Translations under genes and position numbers: made by a program
Shown: piece after piece, positions 1 to 9,008 of the stretch
Layout: every line of letters starts with the position of its first letter
Numbering within the stretch: the stretch's first letter is position 1
Origin: Bryobacterales bacterium
GTDB taxonomy: Bacteria; Acidobacteriota; Terriglobia; Bryobacterales; Bryobacteraceae
NCBI GenBank assembly: GCA_027452065.1
Contig: DAIDHC010000110.1
Location: 1-64,000, forward strand
Length of the DNA: 64,000 bases
Direction: 5' to 3'
The notes under the pieces: model-generated
What the model was told of the DNA's origin: nothing
The model's database searches: none
What the model saw: the letters and a program-made list of their open reading frames with translations, nothing else

Positions 1-1407
1 GCGATCTGCCAGTATTTTGGGTTGGATGCGTTTATCCCGGCGGCGAGTTATCGCGCCGGTGAGGGAGTGTTCACAATTATCCGGCCACCGGGAACACTAG
101 GCCACGCGAATTATCTGGCGACATACCTTCTCTTCGTGGTCTTCGCCGGGTACGCACTCGCGAACGTGGAGAAGGCGAGAGCGTGGCGGATCGCCGGCGG
201 GACCGGTGCGATTACTGGGGGATTGGCGCTGGTCCTGACCGGATCAAGATCGGCGGCGTTGGGGCTTGTTGCCGGTATCTTGTGGCTTTTCCTACGCGCC
301 AGACCCCGGTTCGGGAAGAAGGCGATCTACACCTTTGCATCGCTCGCGGTTGCGCTATTGGCATTTTATCTTTCTCCCGCGGGCCGCGGCCTGCGGGCGC
401 GCGCGCATTGGGCGAGTGAAGATCCGCTTGGCGGAGCGCGGCTGCCGCTCTGGCGGGATGCAGTGCGAATGGCCGGGTCGCGGTTGCCTTTCGGGTTCGG
501 TCCGGAGACTTTCGGGGCGGAGTTTCCTCGCTTCCAATCGCTGAAACTGGCGAGGGCTTACCCGGATTTCTATCACGAATCGCCGCATAACGTTTTCCTC
601 GACGCGCTTGATGAGCAAGGCTTGTTCGGACTGGCGGGCCTCGCGGCGATCGCGGCTCTCGGACTTGCTTTGGCCTGGAAGACGCGGGACGCTCGCGAAG
701 TGTTCGTGGGCGGCGCGCTGGCTTCGATGCTTGTCAGTCTTGAGTTTTCGGCATTCACCCTGCCGACAGCATTCTTTTTCTACCTGGCCATCGGGGCACT
801 GTCTGGTCAGGGTGTGAAACCGTCTGGAGCCGCGCGGCGCTACGCGGCGGCGGCAGGGTTGGTCTTGGCTGGATTGTTCGGGTGGTTCGGCGTCCGTCTG
901 GCGACAGCCGAATATTCGCTCGCGCGGACGCAACGGGCGATCGGGCGCGAGGACCTGACGGGTGCGATTGGCGACTATGAGGCGGTGAGGAGATGGGAAC
1001 CTCCAGGGTACAGTGCGGATCTCTACTACTCGCGCGCGATGGCGCGCTACTCGGCCATGGAGCGCGATCCGCTGCTGGCGGCGCAGGCGGGCCGGCAGGC
1101 GATGGATGCCGCTCTCCGGGCATGCGAGTATCCGGAACAGCGCCAGAATTCGTTTTACTTTTTGGCGACTCTGTTTGCCAGTCAAAATGACGTGACCAAC
1201 ACGGAGCGAAGCCTGCGGGCGGCGATTTCGGTGGCTCCCAATTGGTTCAAGCCGCACTGGACGCTGGCGAAGCTTCTGCTCATAACCGGACGGCTGGGCG
1301 AGGCCGAGCGCGAGGCGGAGGCGGCGGTGGAGCGGGACGGGGACAAACATAAGGAAGTCTCCGAAACGTTGCGAGAGATACGCGAGGCGGCCGCGCGGGG
1401 CAATTGA
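1..1407 (+). CDS. O-antigen ligase/polymerase-like membrane protein with C-terminal TPR-like region (5' truncated by window edge)
   Basis: Frame is open from base 1 (AICQYFGLDAFIPAASY...), multiple TM segments, 'GTLGHANYLATYLLF' and 'HESPHNVFLDALDEQGLFGL' are typical of the Wzy/WaaL O-antigen ligase family; TPR-like C-terminus. Confidence 0.8.
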   Translation, partial: AICQYFGLDAFIPAASYRAGEGVFTIIRPPGTLGHANYLATYLLFVVFAGYALANVEKARAWRIAGGTGAITGGLALVLTGSRSAALGLVAGILWLFLRARPRFGKKAIYTFASLAVALLAFYLSPAGRGLRARAHWASEDPLGGARLPLWRDAVRMAGSRLPFGFGPETFGAEFPRFQSLKLARAYPDFYHESPHNVFLDALDEQGLFGLAGLAAIAALGLALAWKTRDAREVFVGGALASMLVSLEFSAFTLPTAFFFYLAIGALSGQGVKPSGAARRYAAAAGLVLAGLFGWFGVRLATAEYSLARTQRAIGREDLTGAIGDYEAVRRWEPPGYSADLYYSRAMARYSAMERDPLLAAQAGRQAMDAALRACEYPEQRQNSFYFLATLFASQNDVTNTERSLRAAISVAPNWFKPHWTLAKLLLITGRLGEAEREAEAAVERDGDKHKEVSETLREIREAAARGN

Positions 1408-1414
1408 TCGCGGC

Positions 1415-2071
1415 CTACCACGCTCCGCGACCGGTGAGCACCCGAAGCGGAGTCTGCAGAAGGATGTAGACGTAAAGAAACGGCGAAAGCCTTCGAACCA
1501 GAAACCGATCGAGGCGGCGGCGCTGGGAGTAATTCAAGCGACTGCGTCCTTTGATTTGCCACAGGCCGGTGATGCCGGGCATGACACAGAGGATTTCGGG
1601 TGCTGCGTCGCCGTAATGGGCGTCGAATTCCGCCAGAGTGATGGGGCGCGGGCCGACCAACGCCAACTCGCCGCGTGCCACCTGAAGGAGTTGCGGGAGT
1701 TCATCGATCGAATAGCGGCGGCAGAAGGCGGCGAAGCGGCTGGAGACGCGCGGATCCGACTGGGTCTTGCGGAATTCCGCCGGAGTGGATTGCAGGCGTT
1801 CCAAAAGTCGGAAGGGTTCGCGAGTCCGTCCGTTCCACATGGTACGGAGCTTCACGACCCACAGTACCGAACCCCTGATTCCAAGCCTGCGGTGAGCGAT
1901 GAAGGGCGCACGGCCAGACAAAATCCAGACCGAGGCGCCGGCGAGGCCGAGAACGGGCAGAGCGAGGGCGAACAGAGTTGCCGCCACGACACGCTCCAGC
2001 GTCGGGGCGGGCCGCCAGGAGCCGGGTGCGGTGAATATGCCCAATCTGGGTAGAACGGGTACAGTGGTCAT
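1415..2071 (-). CDS. Bacterial sugar transferase (undecaprenyl-phosphate glycosylphosphotransferase, WcaJ/PglC-type)
   Basis: Motifs 'KLRTMW', 'RRYSIDELPQLLQVARGELALVGPRP', 'MPGITGLWQIKGRSRL'. Confidence 0.92.
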   Translation of the reverse strand: MTTVPVLPRLGIFTAPGSWRPAPTLERVVAATLFALALPVLGLAGASVWILSGRAPFIAHRRLGIRGSVLWVVKLRTMWNGRTREPFRLLERLQSTPAEFRKTQSDPRVSSRFAAFCRRYSIDELPQLLQVARGELALVGPRPITLAEFDAHYGDAAPEILCVMPGITGLWQIKGRSRLNYSQRRRLDRFLVRRLSPFLYVYILLQTPLRVLTGRGAW

Positions 2072-2086
2072 GTCGAGCTTTGAACA

Positions 2087-2911
2087 CTATTGAGCAACGG
2101 CGATAGTCGCCTGCTTGGTGGATGTGACGCCGCCGATTTGTATCTGGAGGGAGACGGCATCGCCAATCGGGGCGCCCGCCGGCACCTCGACATTTACTTG
2201 GTAAAGACCTACGAAGTTCGGCGCAAGGCCCGAGAACTGAACCGGCGCGGTGATTCCGCCGATCGTCACGACCGGTTTCACGGTGGTGCTCGGTGCGCCG
2301 GTTGGGCTCTCGCCGTCTTTGGGCGTATCGGTCACGGGTCCCAGTCCTGTGGCGTAAATCTGCAGGATATCGCCGGGTTTTGCCGGGCGGGTTGTGCGGC
2401 CGGGGATGGACCCCACCGGTCCGGCGATGGCGTTGTCGGGATAGATCAGAGCCAGAGCCTGACCCGCTCCATTGGCGGGTGCGGTGAAGATGCCCGGCGA
2501 GTATTGGCCGATCGGGGTCTGCACGGGTTGCGAGGCGCCGTTGGATTTGCGGGTGACAACGACGGTCACATCGGTGGTTCCGCTGGAGGGCGCGACCTCT
2601 TCCCATGGAAGTTGAACGTTGATTTGTCCGGTTGAGACGGAGAGAATCGGCGCGGCGATGCCGTTGAAGGTTACGGACTGGACGTCACCAAGCGCAGTTG
2701 AGATCGGGATGGAATCGGCGAGCGCGGGAGCGGCGGCGAGATTGGTTCCGAAGATGGAAATGAGGGAGCCGGGGGCGACTCGCTTATCGGGCTGATCGAG
2801 CGCGAAACTGGCGCCGTTTACTACGCCTCCCTGCCCGACTACCGGCGATTGGCCGAAGGCCGGAAGGGTAGCGGTCAAAAGGAAGCAAATGCCGCCAACC
2901 CGCTTTTTCAT
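2087..2911 (-). CDS. TIGR03437-type secreted protein
   Basis: Signal peptide; 'VVNGASFALDQPDKRVAPGSLISIFGTNLA...INVQLPWE...YATGLGPVT...' pattern of the TIGR03437 domain common in Solibacteres. Confidence 0.85.
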   Translation of the reverse strand: MKKRVGGICFLLTATLPAFGQSPVVGQGGVVNGASFALDQPDKRVAPGSLISIFGTNLAAAPALADSIPISTALGDVQSVTFNGIAAPILSVSTGQINVQLPWEEVAPSSGTTDVTVVVTRKSNGASQPVQTPIGQYSPGIFTAPANGAGQALALIYPDNAIAGPVGSIPGRTTRPAKPGDILQIYATGLGPVTDTPKDGESPTGAPSTTVKPVVTIGGITAPVQFSGLAPNFVGLYQVNVEVPAGAPIGDAVSLQIQIGGVTSTKQATIAVAQ

Positions 2912-3123
2912 AGGTCTCTGGCTCCATGTTACGCCGGGCCGCCCCGTGCCGGTATGCCAGAGATGTAAAAGATCTGCAAATAAAGGGAGGACGAATTCGG
3001 CCGCGTGGAAACGAGCTTTGACGGTTGATAGTTCGGTTCAGGCGCGGCCGAGGGCCGAATCCGAGGTCGAAGGGACTTTAGGCGTCGGGAAGTGCGCGGC
3101 GTTTGCTGTTCGCGCCTGGAGCC

Positions 3124-4056
3124 CTACGGGAGGGCCCATTGTTGGCCGATCTCTCGTATGGCGACGCGCTCGGGCGCGCTGCCGGCCGCGGCGAGGAAGC
3201 GCTCAATCGGTTCGCTCAGGGGTTCTCGGCTCAGGCGAAACGTGCGGTGATGCACCGGCAGCAGATAGGCCGCACCGCAGTCGTTGCCCATCGCCATTGC
3301 TTGCTCGGGATTGCAGTGCACATGAATCCAGGGATCGTAGGCGCCGATCGGCAGGATGGCCAAATCGACGGGGCCGTGAGCGCGAAGCTGGCGAAACGAC
3401 GAAGTGAACGCCGTATCGCCGCCAAACACGATTCGGTGCCTGCCCGCTTGGATCCAATAGCCGTTGTAGCCCCGATACGTGTCACGGTGCATCCTCGCGC
3501 CCCAATGGCTCACAGGAAATGCGCGCACAAACGCAGGCCCGATGCGCGCCGATTCGCCCCAGGCCAGCTCCCGCACGCCCGCATAACGTTCCACGTGCAA
3601 CAAATCGCTCGTTCGGTGAGCGGTAACGACCGTCGTCCCGGCGCTCTCGAAGCGACGCAAGGTTGGCTTGTCGAAATGGTCGAGATGGGCGTGGGAGAGC
3701 AGAATAAGGTCGATCGGAGGCATCTCGGAGGGGGTGCGCAAGGCCGGAGCTACGAGGCGCTTCAATCCGATTGTTGTCCGGCAAAAAGAGATGCCGCAGC
3801 GATCGCCGAGCACCGGGTCGGTTAGAATCGTGAAGCCGTCAATTTTCAGCAGGACGGTGCTGTGGCCGAGCCAGGCGGCGAAGACGCCCTCGTCGGGCCA
3901 AGCGAGCGGCTGCGGTGTCCAAAGTGCAGATTCAACGGATTCAACGCGCTGACGCCGGTATGCGCGCCAAGCTCCGCGAGCCGCGGCCGGCAGGGAATGC
4001 CTCCGCGCCCGGCTCGCGCGACGATCAACCAGCGAAATTCCGTCCGTTTCCGCCAT
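3124..4056 (-). CDS. MBL-fold metal-dependent hydrolase (NAPE-PLD/UlaG-like)
   Basis: 'LLSHAHLDHFDKPTLR', 'GHSTVLLKIDG', 'VFGGDTAFT'; start moved to MAETDG (4056), preceded by GGAG ribosome-binding site. Confidence 0.88.
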   Translation of the reverse strand: MAETDGISLVDRRASRARRHSLPAAARGAWRAYRRQRVESVESALWTPQPLAWPDEGVFAAWLGHSTVLLKIDGFTILTDPVLGDRCGISFCRTTIGLKRLVAPALRTPSEMPPIDLILLSHAHLDHFDKPTLRRFESAGTTVVTAHRTSDLLHVERYAGVRELAWGESARIGPAFVRAFPVSHWGARMHRDTYRGYNGYWIQAGRHRIVFGGDTAFTSSFRQLRAHGPVDLAILPIGAYDPWIHVHCNPEQAMAMGNDCGAAYLLPVHHRTFRLSREPLSEPIERFLAAAGSAPERVAIREIGQQWALP

Positions 4057-4151
4057 TTGTTCTTCTCCAGTATAGAGATGCCGTGACCAGCCGTTCCGTT
4101 GCTCGACTGTTGATCTGAGATTTGTTGCGATGGTGGCCAACTAATGACCGT

Positions 4152-4607
4152 ATGCTCCGAGTGCTGGCGCTTGCAGTGCTATGTGCGGTGGTGGCGTTCC
4201 CGGGAGGGCAGTCCGGCGAAAGGCTCGAGTATGTGGGGGGGACGATTTCGGAAATCCCTCAGGGTTGCAGCGGCCGCGCTCAAGTGACCGACGACGAATA
4301 TTTTGTCTTTTACTCCCACAAGGCAAGCTGGCGGGTGCCTTACGAGCGAATCGACCTGCTCGAATACGGACAAAAAGTGAATCGCCGTTACGTGACTGCA
4401 CTCCTTATTTCGCCCTTGTTTCTCCTTAGCAAGAAGCGGGACCACTTTTTGACCGTCGGCTATACAGACGACCAGGGCCATCATCAGGCAATGGTGTTTC
4501 GAGTCGACAAGAGCGATATCCGGACCATGCTGGTGAGTCTGGAAGCGCGAACCGGCCGCAAGGTAGACTACCAGGACGAAGACGCGCGAAGGGCGGGGAA
4601 GGGATGA
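4152..4607 (+). CDS. Conserved hypothetical protein with signal peptide
   Basis: Start at MLRVLALAVLCAVVAFPGG; ends with 4-nt ATGA overlap with next ORF. Confidence 0.65.
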   Translation: MLRVLALAVLCAVVAFPGGQSGERLEYVGGTISEIPQGCSGRAQVTDDEYFVFYSHKASWRVPYERIDLLEYGQKVNRRYVTALLISPLFLLSKKRDHFLTVGYTDDQGHHQAMVFRVDKSDIRTMLVSLEARTGRKVDYQDEDARRAGKG

Positions 4608-5335
4608 CTATCTTCGCGGTACTTGCCTTGTTTCTGATGGTGGGGGATGCATCGGAGACGCCTACGGTCCGGCCGGCGGCCCCGAATGCCGTTGCTAAGT
4701 CTACTCCGGCGGCGCCGGCTCAGCCGCAGACCTCTTCCCAGCAGAGCACAGCGACGCCGGCGTCCAACAGGACGTCGAAGGGGATCGATTCCAACGCCCC
4801 GGTCGAAGACGAGAGCCTGCGAATGTTGGCCCGGGTGCGGCGCGTTTATGTCGATGTTCTGACCGGGGGAGACGAGGCGCTGCAGTTCCGGGATATGGTG
4901 ATGAGCAGCCTCCAGCAGGCCAAGGTATTTCTCATCACTGAGAACCCGGACAAGGCGGACGCGGTTCTAAAGGGGGCCGCGGATGACCAGGTTTTCACCG
5001 ACTATCACGACAGCGAAGAGAGCCTGGGGATCCACACGCAGAATAGCCAGTCGAGCGGCTGGCGATCCCGTTATGACGGCAATACGAACGCACGTTCGAA
5101 CGGGATCGGGGTGAGCGATAACGAAGCCTCGCACATTGAGGAGCGCAAGCACGAAGCGTTTGCGGCCATGCGCCTGGTGGACAAAGATGGCGATGTCATC
5201 TGGTCGAGCACTCAGGAGAGCCTGGGAGGAAAATACTCGGGGGCGGCGGCGGACGTGGCGGCGCGAATCGCCAAGCAACTGGCCGCCGACTTTCGTCGTG
5301 CCCGAGCATTGGTGCCGGGGCCAGGGCAACCCTGA
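4604..5335 (+). CDS. Hypothetical secreted protein with Pro/Ala/Ser/Thr-rich linker
   Basis: Signal peptide, low-complexity linker, then globular domain; translationally coupled to previous gene. Confidence 0.65.
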   Translation: MTIFAVLALFLMVGDASETPTVRPAAPNAVAKSTPAAPAQPQTSSQQSTATPASNRTSKGIDSNAPVEDESLRMLARVRRVYVDVLTGGDEALQFRDMVMSSLQQAKVFLITENPDKADAVLKGAADDQVFTDYHDSEESLGIHTQNSQSSGWRSRYDGNTNARSNGIGVSDNEASHIEERKHEAFAAMRLVDKDGDVIWSSTQESLGGKYSGAAADVAARIAKQLAADFRRARALVPGPGQP

Positions 5336-5336
5336 A

Positions 5337-6272
5337 TCAAAGGCCGGCTAGCGCGTGGGCGTGCGCCCGCACGCCCGCCGTGAGTCCGGCGATGCTGTAG
5401 CCGCCCTCAAGAAGCGAAAGGAGTCTGCCTCCGGCGAAGCGTTCGGCGATCTCCATCATCAACAGCGTCAGCTCGGCGAAATCGTCGTCATGCAAAAGGA
5501 ACCTGCCGAGCGGGTCCCCGGCCCGAGAGTCGAAGCCGGCCGAGACCAGCACGAGTTCGGGGCGGTATTGCTCGGCCGCCGGTTCGAGGCGGCGGCGAAA
5601 TGCATCGAGGATTTCCTCTCGCCCGGAGCCGGCGGGAAGTGGGCAGTTGATCGTCGTGCCATCACCTTTTCCCTGGCCAGTTTCGCCCGCGGCGCCCGTC
5701 CCCGGGTACCACGGATGCTGGTGAGTGCTGAAGAACAGCACCGAGGGATCGGCGTAGAAGATATCCTGGGTGCCGTTGCCGTGATGGACATCCCAATCAG
5801 CGATCAGCACTCGCTCGACCCCGTAGTGGCTTTGAGCGTAGCGCGCGGCGATGGCGACATTATTGAAGATGCAGAAGCCCATTCCGCGGTCCGGGGTGGC
5901 GTGATGACCGGGTGGGCGCACAATGCAAAAGGCGTTACGATACTCGCCCCGCATGAGTGCGTCGACGGCGGTGAGCGCGGTACCGACGGCATTGACTGCC
6001 ACGTCGAACGAGCGCGGGCAAATGCTGGTGTCGCCGGTGATGAGATCCGTCATACCGGCCTGCACCTCCCGCTTCACCGTCCGGACGTAGGGCAAGGTGT
6101 GGCAGAGCGTGATCTCGTCCTCGGTGGCGGCGCGGCGAGTGGAGACGGCAAGGGGCAACGCCCGTACGCCCTCCAGTGCGGCGTCAAAACGGGCGCTGTG
6201 TTCCGGGTGGCCGGGCCCGGTGTCATGGTCCTTCGAGACCGGATCGGCGTAAATTGCGGTGCGCACGTTCAT
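5337..6272 (-). CDS. Histone deacetylase superfamily protein (class II-like, acetylpolyamine/protein deacetylase)
   Basis: 'RPPGHHATPDRGMGFCIFNN', 'IADWDVHHGNGTQDIFY', 'SAGFDSRAGDPLG', 'LEGGYS' - Zn ligands and catalytic residues present. Confidence 0.93.
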   Translation of the reverse strand: MNVRTAIYADPVSKDHDTGPGHPEHSARFDAALEGVRALPLAVSTRRAATEDEITLCHTLPYVRTVKREVQAGMTDLITGDTSICPRSFDVAVNAVGTALTAVDALMRGEYRNAFCIVRPPGHHATPDRGMGFCIFNNVAIAARYAQSHYGVERVLIADWDVHHGNGTQDIFYADPSVLFFSTHQHPWYPGTGAAGETGQGKGDGTTINCPLPAGSGREEILDAFRRRLEPAAEQYRPELVLVSAGFDSRAGDPLGRFLLHDDDFAELTLLMMEIAERFAGGRLLSLLEGGYSIAGLTAGVRAHAHALAGL

Positions 6273-6877
6273 GGACCAACCTCAGGCCGATCGAGCCGTT
6301 CCCGCAGTGTTCGTTTGACGGGCGGCCACTCCTTCCAACTTAGGCCGAAATAAACCGTGTCCCGGAGTTGGCCTCCCTGCGTCACCATGTGACTGCGTAG
6401 CGTTCCTTCTTCGCGGGCGCCAATGCGCAGGATGGCCTGCCGTGATCGCGTGTTGCGGGCGTCGGTCTTCAATTCGACTCGCAGGCACGACAACTCCTCG
6501 AAGGCGTGACGCAGCATGAGGTACTTTGCTTCGGTGTTCACGGCGGTACGGCGCCAGGGACGCATTACCCACGTCGCTCCGATCTCCACCCGGCGGTGGG
6601 AGCGCTCGATGTTCAGGTAGCGCGTGCAGCCGGCGGCCTCGCCGGTGACCTGGTCCAAGGTGGCGAAGGGAAGGGAGACGCCGCGACGCTGCTCGTCCAG
6701 CGCGGTCTCGACATATGCGCGCAGATCCGCTTCGCAGGCGACACGGGACGGCATCCATGTCCAGATTTCGGGGTCGAGCGCGTGGCGCATCAATCCGGGA
6801 ATATGGCTTGTGGCGAGAGGCTCGAGCCTGACATGGCGGCCGACGAGTGTGACCGGCCCGAATTCTGATCCGGTCAT
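6269..6877 (-). CDS. GNAT family N-acetyltransferase (RimJ/RimL-like)
   Basis: 'VTLVGRHVRLEPLATSHIPGL...', 'RRVEIGATWVMRPWRRTAVNTEAKYLMLRHAFE...RVELKTDARNTRSRQAILRIGAREEGTLRSH'. Confidence 0.9.
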   Translation of the reverse strand: MTGSEFGPVTLVGRHVRLEPLATSHIPGLMRHALDPEIWTWMPSRVACEADLRAYVETALDEQRRGVSLPFATLDQVTGEAAGCTRYLNIERSHRRVEIGATWVMRPWRRTAVNTEAKYLMLRHAFEELSCLRVELKTDARNTRSRQAILRIGAREEGTLRSHMVTQGGQLRDTVYFGLSWKEWPPVKRTLRERLDRPEVGP

Positions 6878-8433
6878 GGATTTGGAGAGGCACCAATCTT
6901 TGTTCCGATGACTTCGCCGGAGACAATCAATTCCACTCGCCGGTTCTGCTGGCGGCCGGAGGCGGTGTCATTGGAAGCGACGGGACGGTCTTCGCCGAAG
7001 CCGGTCGAGTTCAGGCTATCGCCCGGCACGCCCTGCTCGCGCAAATAGTCGGTCACGGCCTGGGCCCGCTTTTCGGACAGTTTCTGGTTGAAGTCGGCAC
7101 TGCCGGTGGAGTCCGTGTATCCCTCCGCGGTGAGTTTCAGGCCCGGGTGGGCGAGAATAATGCCTGCAAGTTTGGCTAGCTTTTCCCTCGTGGTCTGCTT
7201 CAGGGTGTACTGGCCGGAATCAAACAGAACGTCGGCCATCGTGACCACGAGACCGCGGTCGGTGTCCTCGGTCTCGAGAACGGCGTTGAGTTGGGCCAAA
7301 AGCTGTTCGCGCAATTGCCGTTTCTCCTGCTCGGCTTGCGCAGCCTGCTGTTGAGCTCGAGCCGCTTCCTGTTGGGCGCGCTGTGCCTCGGCGGCGGCCT
7401 GGACTTGGGCGGCCTCGGCGCGAGCCTTGTCGGCGTCCGCGCGGGCGGCGGCAAGCTCGGCTTCGAGACGCTGCTTCTCCGCGGCGGCCTGAGCCGCTTC
7501 GGCCTGGGCGCGTTGTGCGTCGGCTGTCTTTTTCGCTGATTCGGCCTCCATGCGCGCCTGCTCCTCGGCCTCAGCCTTCTTCTTTGCCGCCTCCCCGGCC
7601 GCGCGGATCTGTTCCTGGTGCTCCGCGGCCTGGCGTGCTACGGTGATCGCCCGCGCGTCCTCGGCGGTCTGTGCGGTTTCCCGCGCAATCATAATCGCCG
7701 GTTTTCGCTGTTTGCGCTGAAGATAGTCCTCTGCCTGGCGAAGAGATTGTTGCGCCTTCTGAATCGTGTCGGCCGCGTACTTGTCAGCACCCGTGGACAG
7801 GGCGATTTGCACGGCGTTCCGCGCTTCGTAAATTTCGATTGGGACCTTGGGATCCGGCGTCAGTCGGAGGACGTTGGCCAGCTTCTCATACTGCCCGCGC
7901 TTTAAGAGTTCGTACTTGGCATCGACCGTTTCGACCTTACCGAGCGTGTCCGGGAGCACCTCGTTCTCGAGGACGATTACGTCGCTCGGCTGGGTGACGG
8001 CGAAGTAAGGCTCCGCAGTCACAATGAGGCCGAAGACCTGAAGATCGGTGGTCACTTTGAGGCTGCTCTTGCCGCCATCGAGAAGCAGTTCTCCCAGGTT
8101 CTTCGGACGGCCCTCGGGAGAAATCGCCCAGAGAACGTAGGTGAGATATTCGGCGCCAAACTGACTGGCCGGTCCGATGTTGCGGAAGTTGGCGTCGATG
8201 CTAATGGCGCCCTGGCGGCTTTCCACGCGCGCCGTTCCTTTGGCACGGGGCATCACCGCCGTACCCGCAAAGCTAATCTGGGTTGAACCGCTGCGGTGCC
8301 GGTAGTTGATTGCCTTCGTGGATTTGGCGACCGAGTTGGCGGTGAACATGGGGGCGGGCTGCTCATCGCCGGGAGGGGCTTGCGCGGCTGCCAACCCTGC
8401 CGACAGTAGAATCACCCCACAGATGGATCTCAT
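6874..8433 (-). CDS. OmpA-family peptidoglycan-binding lipo/outer-membrane protein with DUF4398-like and Ala/Glu/Gln-rich coiled-coil region
   Basis: C-terminal 'AGIILAHPGLKLTAEGYTDSTGSADFNQKLSEKRAQAVTDYLREQGVPGDSLNSTGFGEDRPVASNDTASGRQQNRRVELIV'; central coiled coil. Confidence 0.9.
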   Translation of the reverse strand: MRSICGVILLSAGLAAAQAPPGDEQPAPMFTANSVAKSTKAINYRHRSGSTQISFAGTAVMPRAKGTARVESRQGAISIDANFRNIGPASQFGAEYLTYVLWAISPEGRPKNLGELLLDGGKSSLKVTTDLQVFGLIVTAEPYFAVTQPSDVIVLENEVLPDTLGKVETVDAKYELLKRGQYEKLANVLRLTPDPKVPIEIYEARNAVQIALSTGADKYAADTIQKAQQSLRQAEDYLQRKQRKPAIMIARETAQTAEDARAITVARQAAEHQEQIRAAGEAAKKKAEAEEQARMEAESAKKTADAQRAQAEAAQAAAEKQRLEAELAAARADADKARAEAAQVQAAAEAQRAQQEAARAQQQAAQAEQEKRQLREQLLAQLNAVLETEDTDRGLVVTMADVLFDSGQYTLKQTTREKLAKLAGIILAHPGLKLTAEGYTDSTGSADFNQKLSEKRAQAVTDYLREQGVPGDSLNSTGFGEDRPVASNDTASGRQQNRRVELIVSGEVIGTKIGASPNP

Positions 8434-8549
8434 TATGGCTCGTCCTCCTCAAATGACTTCTACCATCGTATCGAAACGGCCCGCCGCGGCTGCGGCCGTT
8501 TGCAGGGCGCTTCGGGCATGGTACCCTCTTGCTACTGAGGGTTTGATCG

Positions 8550-9008
8550 ATGATCCAGCTTAAGATTAACGGCGAAGAAAAGTCATTCTCCGGCGATCCC
8601 GAAATGCCCCTGCTTTGGTACCTGCGTGACGAGTTGGGGTTGACGGGCGCCAAGTTCGGCTGCGGCACAGGTTTGTGCGGCGCCTGTACGGTCCACCAGA
8701 ACGGAGCGGCCATCCGGGCGTGCATCACGCCGATGAAGCGGGCGGCGGGAAAAGAAATCACCACGATCGAAGGTTTGGGGGCACAGAAGCTTCACCCGGT
8801 TCAAGTGGCCTGGATCAAGCACGAAGTCCCGCAATGCGGCTACTGCCAGCCCGGCCAGATCATGCAGGCGGCGGCGCTGCTGCGGACCAACCCCAAACCG
8901 ACGGAGGAGGATATCGACCAGGCGATGTCGGGCAACATCTGCCGCTGCGGCACTTATCAGCGCATCAAGGCCGCCATCGCCGATGCGGCCCGGGGGAGGG
9001 CGCGATGA
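8550..9008 (+). CDS. (2Fe-2S)-binding subunit of aldehyde/isoquinoline oxidoreductase (IorA-like)
   Basis: '[17 protein letters not shown]' and '[16 protein letters not shown]...[16 protein letters not shown]' cysteine motifs. Confidence 0.94.
   Translation: MIQLKINGEEKSFSGDPEMPLLWYLRDELGLTGAKFGCGTGLCGACTVHQNGAAIRACITPMKRAAGKEITTIEGLGAQKLHPVQVAWIKHEVPQCGYCQPGQIMQAAALLRTNPKPTEEDIDQAMSGNICRCGTYQRIKAAIADAARGRAR

Noticed and set aside
7200-7540. Repetitive-looking Ala/Glu/Gln codon tract in the OmpA-like gene
   Set aside because: Explained as the coiled-coil region of the protein; not a tandem DNA repeat or CRISPR.
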